DNA of 62,512 nt from Ferruginibacter sp. (GCA_019638575.1 JAHBTN010000022.1:1-62512); one strand, 5' to 3'; shown: positions 28,259 through 37,453, numbered from the stretch's first letter. Notes: generated by a model from the letters alone, not told the origin. Translations and numbers: made by a program.

Positions 28259-28291
28259 CAAGCTGTTATGCAAAATCATTTGCACAGCTTG
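28259..28291. repeat. Two-part hairpin between two small membrane-protein genes
   Basis: CAAGCTGT pairs with ACAGCTTG, and inside it GCAAA pairs with TTTGC around the loop ATCA, with a three-base bulge (TAT). That is 13 pairs in all. Only a weak T-run (CATTTTG) follows on the minus strand, so it may be a poor terminator of the 28345 gene or a leader structure of the 27769 gene. Confidence 0.5.
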
Positions 28292-28344
28292 TAAAGACTT
28301 GAAAATAAGGGTTGTTTTTTAATGAGATATAAAGTTTACCAGGC

Positions 28345-28596
28345 CTATCTTTTTGCAAAAGACTTGTCGAACTGCCTGCCAAAGTAATAACCGGCAATGG
28401 AGCCTATCACGGCGCCGCCAAGCAACCATAAAAACCAAAACTGGCTTGAGCCTGCAGCAAAATAAGCAATACCCATGCATATCAGTGCAAAGAAAACGAT
28501 GGCAATGTTTACAGCGCTTTTATTTTTTTTTGATTTTTCGGCATTAGCTGGTGGACGATAATCGTGGTGATTTTTTCTTGTTTTAGATTTTGGCAT
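28345..28596 (-). CDS. Small protein with basic N-terminus and two TM helices
   Basis: 83 residues. A charged, His/Lys-rich first 28 residues, then TM1 (AVNIAIVFFALICMGIAYFA) and TM2 with a Gly zipper (LLGGAVIGSIAGYYFG). The layout recalls AtpI/AtpZ-type small proteins, but no ATP synthase gene is near and the match is only by layout. Function unknown. Confidence 0.7.
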   Translation of the reverse strand: MPKSKTRKNHHDYRPPANAEKSKKNKSAVNIAIVFFALICMGIAYFAAGSSQFWFLWLLGGAVIGSIAGYYFGRQFDKSFAKR

Positions 28597-28657
28597 TTTT
28601 TATTTTCAATGTACGATTTTTTTGCCTGATAAGGAGTTACATACTATGCTTTTTACA

Positions 28658-29131
28658 TCAGCTTAACCAATTAAGTTCTTTTGCATATTCATATTGAAGG
28701 TCTTCATGCAAAGCAGAAAGTGTTTTTTCAATTTTCTTTAACTGAGCCCGGTACATATTTTTTATAATCGGGTTTAATTCAAATGCAATACCAGATTTTT
28801 TTAAAGTACTGCAGAAAAATAACAGCAATTTTACTTCTGTTTCTGCCGAGCCTGTATAACGAATATATTTATTTAAATGGCGTAAAATTTTACGTAAACT
28901 TTTCTTCACAAAATAAAGGCTGCTGTTATTAATCATTGCAAATTGCTCCAGCATATCTTTTTTCACTTCTTCAACATATGCCTGTTCATCAAATGATTCA
29001 AATAAAAGGTAAGTGAGCAGTTCTTTATTCTCTTTTTTAAACCTGGCCAATCGTGTACACAAAATAACCAACTGCTCATGTGAGGTATTATTCAATTCTG
29101 CTTTTAGTTCATTAACTGTTGCTGCTTTCAT
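28658..29131 (-). CDS. All-helical protein of unknown function
   Basis: 157 residues, rich in Lys, Glu and Leu, no signal peptide or TM. The start ELKAELNNTSHEQLVILCTR resembles proteins that pair with nucleases or zinc-ribbon proteins only in being helical. I do not recognise a family. Single gene, with a terminator-bearing gap on its downstream neighbour side. Confidence 0.65.
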   Translation of the reverse strand: MKAATVNELKAELNNTSHEQLVILCTRLARFKKENKELLTYLLFESFDEQAYVEEVKKDMLEQFAMINNSSLYFVKKSLRKILRHLNKYIRYTGSAETEVKLLLFFCSTLKKSGIAFELNPIIKNMYRAQLKKIEKTLSALHEDLQYEYAKELNWLS

Positions 29132-29168
29132 GCAGCTAAAATAGTAAGATTCAGATAGGTGAAGGCAT

Positions 29169-29192
29169 AAAAAAACCTTCAGGATTGAAGGT
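29169..29192 (-). terminator. Terminator downstream of the 29407 gene
   Basis: On the minus strand ACCTTCA-ATCC-TGAAGGT is followed by TTTTTT. It lies 215 bases beyond the stop of the coiled-coil protein gene and just before the 28658-29131 gene start, so it insulates that gene. The 215 bases between hold no gene I can support. Confidence 0.75.
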
Positions 29193-29406
29193 CTTTCATA
29201 GTTTCACTCATGCTTGAGTAATTCGGCATTTCATCGATATGGATTTTTAAACGGGGGCTACTTATAATAGTACCACCTCATGTATAAACATCAATGGCAC
29301 CATTTAATTTTTGCAAATTTGCTTAAATTAAACAATATAATTTGTAGAGTTATTTATGAACTTAGGTAGGATTTCTTCTACACGAAAAAATTTGTAATTT
29401 CTTACG

Positions 29407-30369
29407 CTATAAAAGTGTTTTTACAGTTTTTGCAATGGGTGAACCATTATAAAATATTTCTAAAGAATAGTTGCCACTTTGCAGGTTTCCGGTATTTAAA
29501 GAACATACTAAACGTTTAGCTTCTCCCTTACTATAATTAAAACTAAATTTATACGAATAAACTTTCCTTCCATCTTCTGTATTGAATGTACCCGAATCCC
29601 AACCTGATGTTTTAAAAACACGTCCGTCGGGTTGCAATATCACAATAAATATTTCGGCATTTGAAAGCTGGCTATTAAAGTTTTTAACTGTAAACGAGCA
29701 AGAGAACCGATTTGTATTTTCGGCCCTGGATGTTTCTGATTCTGTATCATTATTAACAGTAATAGCCCTGAATTTGATATCTGATGCTGTAAATACATTG
29801 TAAGATGGCTCAGTCTTATCAGCTTTTTCAACAACTTCCGGCTTTTTATTACTACCGGTATTTTTACCCGGGTTAGTACCTGTATTATTACCCGAAGGAT
29901 TATTTTTTAACTTGCCCAATACATCATTCAGTTTTTTATTTTCATTATCCACTTCCTGGTTCTTATCCTTTATAACCTGCACTTTGTTTTGTAACTCAAC
30001 TATTTTTTGTTTAGCAGTTTTAAAATCGGCAACAGCATTCCTGTTCTTTAATAGTGTTGCAATTTCATCCCTTAGCCTGTAAAACTCTGCTAGTTTTATT
30101 TCCAGTTGATTTTTTAAAGAATCAGTATTAGTTAAAGTAGAGTCAAGCTGCGAATCTAGTTCATGCAGTGTGGCAGTATATACTTTTTGAAGTGAATCCC
30201 TGATATGGTTGGCTATGGCAGCAGAATCGGGCGCCGGTACCTGTTTTTGTGATTTTGTTTCACTATCCTTACTATATACTTTGTATCCCCACGTCCATAA
30301 CAGGCCAAAGGATACCAATACTAACAAGAGAGAAACCAGTAATAATAATAATGACCTGCTGTCTTTCAT
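29407..30369 (-). CDS. Membrane-anchored coiled-coil protein of unknown function
   Basis: 320 residues. One N-terminal TM (about 7-28, LLLLLVSLLLVLVSFGLLWTWG), then a long coiled coil (about 50-155), a low-complexity Asn/Gly/Thr/Lys linker (NPSGNNTGTNPGKNTGSNKK), and a beta-rich C-terminal domain (about 190-320). Located 46 bases after the stop of the Ppx/GppA-like gene, so they may be cotranscribed. The layout suggests a periplasmic scaffold; no family assigned. Confidence 0.7.
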   Translation of the reverse strand: MKDSRSLLLLLVSLLLVLVSFGLLWTWGYKVYSKDSETKSQKQVPAPDSAAIANHIRDSLQKVYTATLHELDSQLDSTLTNTDSLKNQLEIKLAEFYRLRDEIATLLKNRNAVADFKTAKQKIVELQNKVQVIKDKNQEVDNENKKLNDVLGKLKNNPSGNNTGTNPGKNTGSNKKPEVVEKADKTEPSYNVFTASDIKFRAITVNNDTESETSRAENTNRFSCSFTVKNFNSQLSNAEIFIVILQPDGRVFKTSGWDSGTFNTEDGRKVYSYKFSFNYSKGEAKRLVCSLNTGNLQSGNYSLEIFYNGSPIAKTVKTLL

Positions 30370-30415
30370 CTTTTCCTGTTTTGTACACTTCTAGTTTGTG
30401 TAGTTAAGCAAGTTG

Positions 30416-31564
30416 TTATTTATTCTGATTTACATAAGCTGTAATCCAGCCTACTGCGCCATTTTTTACAAAATAGAAATTTTTACGCTCTTGTGTGCTG
30501 GTAAACTGGCGCATAATTTTTAACATTAATCCGGTGCCTGCCAGTAATGCACGCTGGTCGAAAACCTTATTTACTGTTTTTACGGCTTTACCAATAGCCT
30601 CTTTATCCAGGGTATTATCAGTAAGGGTTTTTACAATATAATAATCTGACAAAGTTGGGTGGCTGTTTAAAATTTTATCGTTGAATTTCAGTACTTCATC
30701 ATAAGTTACAGGCACTACGGGGTTATCAATCAATTCAGGATACATCAATGTAGCAAGTGCCCAGGCAATACCGCCGCTAAAAACAACATTATCGCTTAAT
30801 GGATAAGAGCCACTGGCATTAACTGCATATATAATTTCTGATTGTTCGGCTCCGGCAAGTACCCTGTTTACATTTTTATCATAATTACCCAGACTGTTAT
30901 CGCCATTTGCATATTTTTCAGCGGCATTGGCGGTACTTTTGGTGCCCCAGGTTAATTGAAAAAGCTTAAAGTCTTTAGTATTGTTATACGGAAAATATCC
31001 ACCCTTGGTATTACCACTTCCAATGTCAATCAAAAAAGTATTATACCTTCTTGAATCGGGTACAATACCCAGGTGCGATAGCCTTGCTTCTTCTACTACA
31101 TCAATAACAGTTACTTTTCTTTCCGGTTCGTTGTAATTAAATCTAAATGCACCAATAAGCTGATCAATCCAGTTTTTCTTATTTTCTTTTTCGGCTTGTA
31201 TATTAACACCACTGCTTACTGCCGTAAAAATATTACTGGGAGGAATCTTGTAATCTTTTGTTGATATCTCGTACAATTTATTTAAAGCTGCAAGTGTAGC
31301 CAGGTAGGTTGGCTGAGTAAACGAAATAAAATCTGTATTGATTGAGGTATCTTTTATTACATGATAAACGCCGTTTTCCTTAGCGCTTTCATCTATTTCC
31401 AATACACTCATTTTTACACCTTTTGACCCTACTTCTATACCCGAATAAACAGATGATTTTTGAAACTTTGGGGTAACATTATTTTGTGCCGAGATTTGTA
31501 ATGTAGAGAATAAGAATGCTGGTAGAAAAAATTTTAATAAGGGCTTTATATTCATTATCATCAA
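30416..31564 (-). CDS. Exported Ppx/GppA-like (ASKHA-fold) protein
   Basis: 382 residues. A second ATG three codons in (31555) gives a clear signal peptide (MNIKPLLKFFLPAFLFSTLQISAQ). The mature part looks like exopolyphosphatase/GppA: phosphate-1-like YSGIEVGSKGVKMSVLEI (about 40-57), TAVSSGVN, VIDVVEEARLSHLGI (like the family EEEARL stretch) and phosphate-2-like FLIDIGSGNTKGGYF. The family is normally cytoplasmic, so export is unusual. In the key motifs the usual DIGSNS and DIGGGST read EVGSKG and DIGSGNT, so activity may be altered. The family call is by motif reading only. Confidence 0.65.
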   Translation of the reverse strand: MMIMNIKPLLKFFLPAFLFSTLQISAQNNVTPKFQKSSVYSGIEVGSKGVKMSVLEIDESAKENGVYHVIKDTSINTDFISFTQPTYLATLAALNKLYEISTKDYKIPPSNIFTAVSSGVNIQAEKENKKNWIDQLIGAFRFNYNEPERKVTVIDVVEEARLSHLGIVPDSRRYNTFLIDIGSGNTKGGYFPYNNTKDFKLFQLTWGTKSTANAAEKYANGDNSLGNYDKNVNRVLAGAEQSEIIYAVNASGSYPLSDNVVFSGGIAWALATLMYPELIDNPVVPVTYDEVLKFNDKILNSHPTLSDYYIVKTLTDNTLDKEAIGKAVKTVNKVFDQRALLAGTGLMLKIMRQFTSTQERKNFYFVKNGAVGWITAYVNQNK

Positions 31565-31716
31565 AGTTTTATTAAAAATACATAATTATAATATTCTGCT
31601 ATACCAGCCCTGTTACATTGTGTAAAAAATGTGATAAACCTTTGGCTCTATTACAATTTTTCAAATAAAAAGATTCAATTTCTTTTCCTGATCTTATAAA
31701 AAAAATAGGGAAAAAC

Positions 31717-31746
31717 TTGTAATACATGCAATTAATTCTTATTTTG
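31717..31746 (+). promoter_or_regulatory. Candidate promoter of the 34-residue mini-gene
   Basis: TTG at 31717, exactly 19 bases, then TTATTTTG (one mismatch to TAnnTTTG). Transcription would start near 31753, giving a leader of about 100 bases before the ATG at 31854. Confidence 0.45.
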
Positions 31747-31853
31747 TATTAAGATTAGTTACTCCCCATACAGAACGCAGTTGAATTTTAAGAACTGTAC
31801 CCCCTGAAACAGAGCCCTGGAATTTATTATTTATTCAACAAAAATTAAGCGTT

Positions 31854-31958
31854 ATGAAAGGAATTTACACTACTGGTATTAAAGATGTATTTACTGCAAT
31901 TGGCATAGTTGCCGGTTATTATGCCCTGATGGCAATTATTGTGTTACTGGCCTGGTAA
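31854..31958 (+). CDS. Mini-gene for a 34-residue single-TM protein
   Basis: Runs from ATG (after AATTAAGCGTT) to TAA. The peptide starts MKGIYTTGIKDVFTAIGIV and ends in a hydrophobic stretch GYYALMAIIVLLAW, so one TM helix fills most of it. It has its own promoter candidate at 31717 and a perfect terminator at 31981, 23 bases after the stop. That makes a complete small transcription unit of about 260 bases. It could instead be a small RNA gene; the clean hydrophobic frame favours a peptide. Confidence 0.5.
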   Translation: MKGIYTTGIKDVFTAIGIVAGYYALMAIIVLLAW

Positions 31959-31980
31959 CTTTTTTTTGCAGGATATTTTC

Positions 31981-32019
31981 AAAAACTTATCGTGATAAGA
32001 TACACGATAAGTTTTTTTT
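31981..32019. terminator. Bidirectional terminator between mini-gene and cyclophilin gene
   Basis: AAAAACTTATCGTG and CACGATAAGTTTTT form a perfect 14-pair stem around an 8-base loop, with T-rich ends on both strands. It serves the mini-gene (+) and the cyclophilin gene (-), whose stop is at 32027. Confidence 0.85.
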
Positions 32020-32026
32020 ATTTTTA

Positions 32027-32473
32027 TTAATACAGGATTATTTTTTCCATCACATCCCCGGCTCTTATATCATCAATTACATCCAGCCCATCTGTTATTT
32101 TTCCAAAACAGGTATGTACGCCATCCAGGTGTTTTGTATTATCCCTGCCATGGCAAATAAAAAACTGGGATCCTCCGGTATTTAATCCCCGGTGTGCCAT
32201 CGACATTACCCCCCTGTCGTGAAATTGTTTTTTCCCGTTCAGTTCACATTTAATTGTATAACCCGGCCCCCCTGTTCCGTTTCCATTAGGGCAACCACCC
32301 TGTATTACAAAATCGGGAATTACCCTGTGAAAACTTAGGCCGTTGTAAAACCCCTGGCTTATTAATTTTTTAAAATTTTCAACAGCTATTGGGGCATCGT
32401 CATCGTACAACTCAAATTTCATTACACCTTTATTTGTGTGTATCTCGCCTTGTGTAAGATTTATTTCGCTCAT
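32027..32473 (-). CDS. Cyclophilin-type peptidyl-prolyl isomerase
   Basis: 148 residues, a minimal cytoplasmic cyclophilin without a signal peptide. Active-site features: [20 protein letters not shown] (about 48-67), [10 protein letters not shown] and [11 protein letters not shown]. It speeds proline cis/trans isomerisation during folding. A monocistronic unit ending in the shared terminator. Confidence 0.93.
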   Translation of the reverse strand: MSEINLTQGEIHTNKGVMKFELYDDDAPIAVENFKKLISQGFYNGLSFHRVIPDFVIQGGCPNGNGTGGPGYTIKCELNGKKQFHDRGVMSMAHRGLNTGGSQFFICHGRDNTKHLDGVHTCFGKITDGLDVIDDIRAGDVMEKIILY

Positions 32474-32746
32474 GGCTTGTATTTTTTTGCGAAAGTAATA
32501 TTTAAGATTGATTTTCGCTTACTAAAGTTTTTTTTAACAGTACAATAAATTCCTTATCTGCATATCAAGAACAACTGATTAATAACATGAGCAAATAATA
32601 TCTTACGTAATTATCAATAACTTTAAATATCATAACTTAATTTAATTGTCTTTTACCTGGAGAGATCTTGGTTTTAAAAAACAATTTGATGGCTTTAATT
32701 TTTGATTCTTAATACCTGATTGAAATTTTTTAATTATTTAAATAAC

Positions 32747-33583
32747 ATGAATATTAAAGTAAAAAGATTTATTCAATCATTAATGGTAAATGATGTAAGC
32801 TGGTTTGTCGTTACACCATTTTTATATTTTAGCCGCCGCCTTGAAGCATCGAGAATAAATTATAAAAACAGGGATATTGAAGCAGAAAATATATCGCTAT
32901 GCAATAAAATATTTAAAGAGAAAACTGTTTTACACGGCTTATTTAAAGGAATGAAATATGCCGGAGTGCATGCCACAGGAAGCAGTATTTATGCTAAACT
33001 TTTAGGCTCTTACGAATCAGAGATTTCTCAATCTCTACAAAATTTACTTAAAAAAGAATATACCAACTTTATAAATATTGGCTGCGATGAAGGTTATTAT
33101 GCAGTAGGTATTGCACTACTTTACCCTAACAGTAAAGTATTTGCATTTGATTGCAACAAAAAAGCACAGGAAAGCTGTAAAACACTTGCCCGTATAAATA
33201 ATGTTGCCAACAACATAACTGTGATGGGATGTTTTGATAGTAGCAAATTGCCCAAAATTGATACAACATCTAAAAACCTATTCATTATTGATTGTGAGGG
33301 ATGTGAAAATGAAATTTTTACAGCAAAGATGCTTGCTGCAACCAAACATGCCGACCTGATTATTGAATTGCATTACATGGTTAACCCTGAAGTATTATCA
33401 AAATTGCAAAGTATTTTTTCTGCCACCCATAAGCTTAGTTTGATAAATGCGCTATCCGATTATGAAAGGGTAATGAATTACAAATTTGCAGAACTTGATA
33501 ACCTTAGTTACCAGCAAAAAGATTTTATCCTTAACGAACGAAATGGATTTATGCAATGGCTTATTGCCGAAGCTATCAGTTGA
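32747..33583 (+). CDS. FkbM-like SAM-dependent methyltransferase
   Basis: 278 residues from the ATG at 32747; a TTG at 32720 is less likely. SAM-binding motif NIGCDEGYYAVGIALLYP (about 105-122) with the acidic end of strand 2 (KVFAFDCNKKA), then IDCEGCENEIF, which matches the FkbM DVEGaE element. FkbM-type enzymes O-methylate sugars and polyketides. The neighbours (flippase, GT9) suggest a glycan acceptor; this is inference. Confidence 0.75.
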   Translation: MNIKVKRFIQSLMVNDVSWFVVTPFLYFSRRLEASRINYKNRDIEAENISLCNKIFKEKTVLHGLFKGMKYAGVHATGSSIYAKLLGSYESEISQSLQNLLKKEYTNFINIGCDEGYYAVGIALLYPNSKVFAFDCNKKAQESCKTLARINNVANNITVMGCFDSSKLPKIDTTSKNLFIIDCEGCENEIFTAKMLAATKHADLIIELHYMVNPEVLSKLQSIFSATHKLSLINALSDYERVMNYKFAELDNLSYQQKDFILNERNGFMQWLIAEAIS

Positions 33584-33618
33584 AATTTTATCAACTTAAC
33601 TTTTGTTTTATAAAATAG

Positions 33619-34971
33619 CTACCCGGCTTTTTTTACAAAGAACAGGTATTTAGTTACAGCATTGTAAAATTTAAGTTTGTTGTACAAGAACAAAGAAAGT
33701 AACAATGTGTATAGAAGAACACTTGCAATTGAAATTATAACCGCAGCAATAAGTCCATAAGACTGAATAAACAGGTAATTGGCAATCAATTCGGCTACCA
33801 GCACTATAAACAATGCGTAAAACGAATATCGCTCAAGCCCCGAAGTTTTTAATACAAGGTTTGCCGAACCAAACAAAGAATAAAAAACAGGCGAAATACT
33901 CATGGCTACCAAAAGGATGTATAAGCCAGGTGAAGCAATACCAAAGCTTTGCAGGTAAAAATAACCAATAGCCATTATACCTGCAAAACATATCAACTGC
34001 AAAAGGATAATTGTTTTGGATGCATTACTAAACAACTTCCTTGCATCATCATATTTTTTTTCTGCAAACAAATAAGAGAACTTTTGCGGCAAAAAATAAT
34101 TAAATAAAAAATCGGGGATAATCACCAATTCAGAAATACGAAGCAATATCTGGAATTTAGCTGCTTCATCATTTTTATTAAAATGACCCAGGAACAAAAG
34201 TTCCATCCTTGTAAAAATGCTATACCCAAGGTATATGCACATGAAGTAAAAACACTTTGTAAACCATTTTTCGTTTTCTGATTTTTCCTCAACACTTGTG
34301 AGTGCAAAATTGCTTTTATAAGTTTTAAAAGCAAATAAAAATAATACTGCAAACAGGATGGCAAATGCGATGATGTTGATAAGGTATAATGTTGAGAGGG
34401 AAATCTTCATGCTTTCAACATAAAAAAATAAGATTATTGCAAACAGCAAAATAGGTTTCATAAAATCTTCTACCCACTGTACCTGAACTACTATATGAAA
34501 AATCTTTAAAAATGCTTTTAGCAAACCGATGGCTGCAAACAAAAATACCAGTACCAGGAAATATTTTAGTTGCCCGGGCTGTATAAATGAAAACAGCAAA
34601 GTATTATAATTACTCAACAGCAGCATTACAATACAGAATAATGCAAACAAAACAATGAAACTTATAACAGCAATGGCAAGGATACGGCTGCTGCTAATTT
34701 TATCATCCTTTGTTTTAGCAAGAAGGGGGATTTTTTGAATAAGGTATCCATCCCAACCAAAGGCCACAATAGTACTGCACAATGTAACCCAGCTTATAAA
34801 TACACTGAATTTGCCAAACAGGCTGAGGCCGATTATCCTAACAAGAAAAATATTGGTAACATAAACCAATACCAGCCCTATTGCCCACAGGAAAAATGTT
34901 TTACTTAGCTTTGATAATTCAACCGTATTATCAAAATAGTTTTTCCGGATGGCGGCAAAAATTTTATCCAT
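33619..34971 (-). CDS. Polysaccharide flippase (Wzx/MATE-like fold)
   Basis: 450 residues, about 12-14 TM helices, Phe/Leu-rich, typical of polysaccharide biosynthesis proteins that flip lipid-linked glycans. The N-terminal TM1-2 region (LSKTFFLWAIGLVLVYVTNIF) fits the family. It diverges from the GT9 gene, whose start is 27 bases away, so both promoters overlap or one lies inside a coding region. Confidence 0.82.
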   Translation of the reverse strand: MDKIFAAIRKNYFDNTVELSKLSKTFFLWAIGLVLVYVTNIFLVRIIGLSLFGKFSVFISWVTLCSTIVAFGWDGYLIQKIPLLAKTKDDKISSSRILAIAVISFIVLFALFCIVMLLLSNYNTLLFSFIQPGQLKYFLVLVFLFAAIGLLKAFLKIFHIVVQVQWVEDFMKPILLFAIILFFYVESMKISLSTLYLINIIAFAILFAVLFLFAFKTYKSNFALTSVEEKSENEKWFTKCFYFMCIYLGYSIFTRMELLFLGHFNKNDEAAKFQILLRISELVIIPDFLFNYFLPQKFSYLFAEKKYDDARKLFSNASKTIILLQLICFAGIMAIGYFYLQSFGIASPGLYILLVAMSISPVFYSLFGSANLVLKTSGLERYSFYALFIVLVAELIANYLFIQSYGLIAAVIISIASVLLYTLLLSLFLYNKLKFYNAVTKYLFFVKKAG

Positions 34972-34998
34972 TTTATTTGATTGGAAGCAATAAAATTA

Positions 34999-36057
34999 AT
35001 GAAACTACTACCAGTAAAAAAAAGAAAGATAGCTATATTCTTCACGTCGGGTATTGGAGATACGGTGTTGCATGTACCGCTCATGAATGCATTAAAACAA
35101 AAACAATTTACCATTACCTGCATTTTTATTTCACGGTACAATAATGATTGCCTGTTTGATGATAGCATTGCAGGTAAAAAAGTATATCTGAAAACTAAAT
35201 TCTCGATGTTGCTGTATGCCATCACAAGGTTCAAATACTTTACCAATGTTTATATTAATCATCTTGAAGAAGGCAGATGGGTGAAGCTTTTGGCCAGACT
35301 TTGCGGAAAAGTGGTTACAAAATCTACCAGGAAGAAAAATACAGGCAAGCTGCACAAAAGGGTAAAATCATGCGATAATAACTTTTCGGATGCAGAGCAA
35401 AATTTGTATTTACTTTTCAGTAAGTATAATGCCTCAATTAAAAACATTCGTGATTTTTATTTTCCATCGCCTAAACTAAATGAGGAAATCGTAAATAAGT
35501 TTTCATTAACAGGCAATAAAAGATTTTTTGTATTGCAAATTTCGGCTGGCAATAATCTTACGCCTTTTAAAAACTGGCCTATTAATTATTGGCATGAAGT
35601 AGTAAATAAATTATGCCTACATTACCAGCAATATGAATTTGTAATTATTGGGGATAATACCGAAACAGGTTATGTTGCAGGTTTTGAAAATTTACATTGC
35701 AATAATTTAAAAATACTGATAGGAAAAACAAGTGTGGAAGACGCTTGTAACCTGATTGCTAAAAGCAATGGCTACATTGGCCTCGACAGCGGTTTTCTGC
35801 ATATTGCCGTTGCCTTGAAAAAAAAGACCCTGGCAATTTTTGGAGCCTCAAATGAAAAACTATATGGCTATGGAATGATTGACCCGGCCAACCACAAGGA
35901 AATAACTGCCAATATTGGCTGCAGGCCTTGCCATGGCTGGAAATGCGTAAACAGCAGTAGGGTTAGCAACCCATTATTATGCCCCGATTTTGCTTGCTTA
36001 ACATCTATTGAGCCTAAACTTGTTTACGAAGAAATTGTTACCCATTTTTCTTTATAG
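34999..36057 (+). CDS. Glycosyltransferase family 9 (heptosyltransferase-like)
   Basis: 352 residues from the ATG at 34999. N-terminal GIGDTVLHVPLMNALKQK (about 19-36) is the GT9 GxGDxxxxxP motif; the C-terminal half has FFVLQISAGNN, then IGKTSVEDACNLIAKSNGYIGLDSGFLHIA, matching the nucleotide-sugar binding part. GT9 enzymes add heptose or related sugars to LPS core. Four Cys in the last 55 residues (GCRPCHGWKCVN, PDFACLT) are unusual but common in GT9 C-termini. Its end overlaps the HTTM-like gene by 20 bases, tail to tail. Confidence 0.85.
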   Translation: MKLLPVKKRKIAIFFTSGIGDTVLHVPLMNALKQKQFTITCIFISRYNNDCLFDDSIAGKKVYLKTKFSMLLYAITRFKYFTNVYINHLEEGRWVKLLARLCGKVVTKSTRKKNTGKLHKRVKSCDNNFSDAEQNLYLLFSKYNASIKNIRDFYFPSPKLNEEIVNKFSLTGNKRFFVLQISAGNNLTPFKNWPINYWHEVVNKLCLHYQQYEFVIIGDNTETGYVAGFENLHCNNLKILIGKTSVEDACNLIAKSNGYIGLDSGFLHIAVALKKKTLAIFGASNEKLYGYGMIDPANHKEITANIGCRPCHGWKCVNSSRVSNPLLCPDFACLTSIEPKLVYEEIVTHFSL

Positions 36058-36922
36058 CACCAATTAGCTTATCATTTGCACCTGCAGGTTCATCATATTT
36101 TGCAAACCATAAACAAAGTAAAAAAGCCACCCACGAAAAATAATTAATCCGCATTAAAATAAAATCAAACAAAACAAACAGCAGGAACAAAAGCATCAAC
36201 AGCTTATCAAATTTTTTTGTAAAAAAACCAACTACAAACGATAACTCCACCAACACTGTTGCAAGGTACAGCAGGTACGATATTTTATAATGAACAATAA
36301 GGTAATGAATCAAATTTGCAAACCAATCGTTTGGCTGTTGCGAAATATAAGCTGCATGTTGTTTTACAAGTATGCCACTCATCTCTTCCAAATTAAAAAC
36401 CCCGCCTGCCCTCAGTTTCCACAAACCGGTTGAAAAAAATATCATTAAAAAAATATAACGCATACTATGCAGCAAATAATAAAAACCTTTTTCGGATATA
36501 AAAATAAAAAGCAAGGGCAACAATATCCAGCCCATAAACCCTTCTATACTTAATGCAGAAAATGTTGAAAGCAGCAAGGTATATACCAGGTTGAAAACAC
36601 TGTTTAATAAAGCAACATAAGGCTGCATTTTCCTGTTAATACTGTAAAGCAACAGCAATGGAAATAACAGGTATATTATATCAAGCAAAAACCGGAGGGA
36701 ATGACTGTGAATGACTGATTTTTGAATACCTGTTAAAAAAAGAAGATTGAGTGTAACATCAAGCCTGTTAAGAAAAAACAGAGGCTTAATCTGATGCAGC
36801 AACAAGCCGTTAAAAAACAACCAGGCATAGCTGAGCAAGAAGCAAGCAATATAAAAGTATGCCGCTTTTTTTCTATGAAATTTATTGAGTTCCAATTTCA
36901 ACCAGTTTAGATGCTGTACCAA
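36038..36922 (-). CDS. HTTM/DoxX-like multi-pass membrane protein
   Basis: 294 residues, 7-8 predicted TM helices, rich in Phe, Leu and Tyr. The pattern (WLFFNGLLLHQ, then MRYIFLMIFFSTGLWKLRAGG) resembles HTTM-domain proteins, the membrane part of vitamin K-dependent carboxylase-like enzymes; the match is moderate. The start overlaps the upstream gene (36882-37409) by 41 bases. It is likely made with that gene. Confidence 0.7.
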   Translation of the reverse strand: MVQHLNWLKLELNKFHRKKAAYFYIACFLLSYAWLFFNGLLLHQIKPLFFLNRLDVTLNLLFLTGIQKSVIHSHSLRFLLDIIYLLFPLLLLYSINRKMQPYVALLNSVFNLVYTLLLSTFSALSIEGFMGWILLPLLFIFISEKGFYYLLHSMRYIFLMIFFSTGLWKLRAGGVFNLEEMSGILVKQHAAYISQQPNDWFANLIHYLIVHYKISYLLYLATVLVELSFVVGFFTKKFDKLLMLLFLLFVLFDFILMRINYFSWVAFLLCLWFAKYDEPAGANDKLIGAIKKNG

Positions 36923-37409
36923 CAGGTTCTAACTTATTGCCATTCCAAACAAAATTTTGTTTGGTCAATTTTAAAGAATGTACCTGGCTGCCTGTTATTG
37001 TTTCAACCTTTGTTTTGTACCAGTGCACAAACATGCTATCGTTAATATCGTTTTGGTAATTGCTTTTTTTCATAAATCCAGCCAATCCTGTGTAACCGAT
37101 ATATTTTTTAATGGTAGCATAAGCCGCCTCATTAACGCTTGCCTGTTTCTCGTAGTAATCAGAAAAAACCTGTAATACATCCCTGTTGGTGAGTGAAACA
37201 TCTGCATTACGGATGATATTTTCATTTACCTCTGCCTGGTAAACTACTTGCGTATCCTTCACATGAAAAACGCTGCTGTACATGCCAAACTGCAACATAG
37301 GTGTTGCCACAACACCCCATTTAAAATTTATAAACAGGAAAAATAAAGTGCCTGATACAAAAAAAACACAAAGCGATTTATTATATTGATACAGTTTTTT
37401 AATGAACAT
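36882..37409 (-). CDS. Single-TM protein, partner of the HTTM-like protein
   Basis: 175 residues. One N-terminal TM (about 14-32, LCVFFVSGTLFFLFINFKWG), then an outside domain of mixed structure with no known motif. Overlapping HTTM-like gene downstream (41 bases) suggests translational coupling and a complex. Function unknown. Confidence 0.7.
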   Translation of the reverse strand: MFIKKLYQYNKSLCVFFVSGTLFFLFINFKWGVVATPMLQFGMYSSVFHVKDTQVVYQAEVNENIIRNADVSLTNRDVLQVFSDYYEKQASVNEAAYATIKKYIGYTGLAGFMKKSNYQNDINDSMFVHWYKTKVETITGSQVHSLKLTKQNFVWNGNKLEPVGTASKLVEIGTQ

Positions 37410-37453
37410 ACAATTGTTTAAAATGAAACTGCTTAGTTTTAAACCCTCAACGA

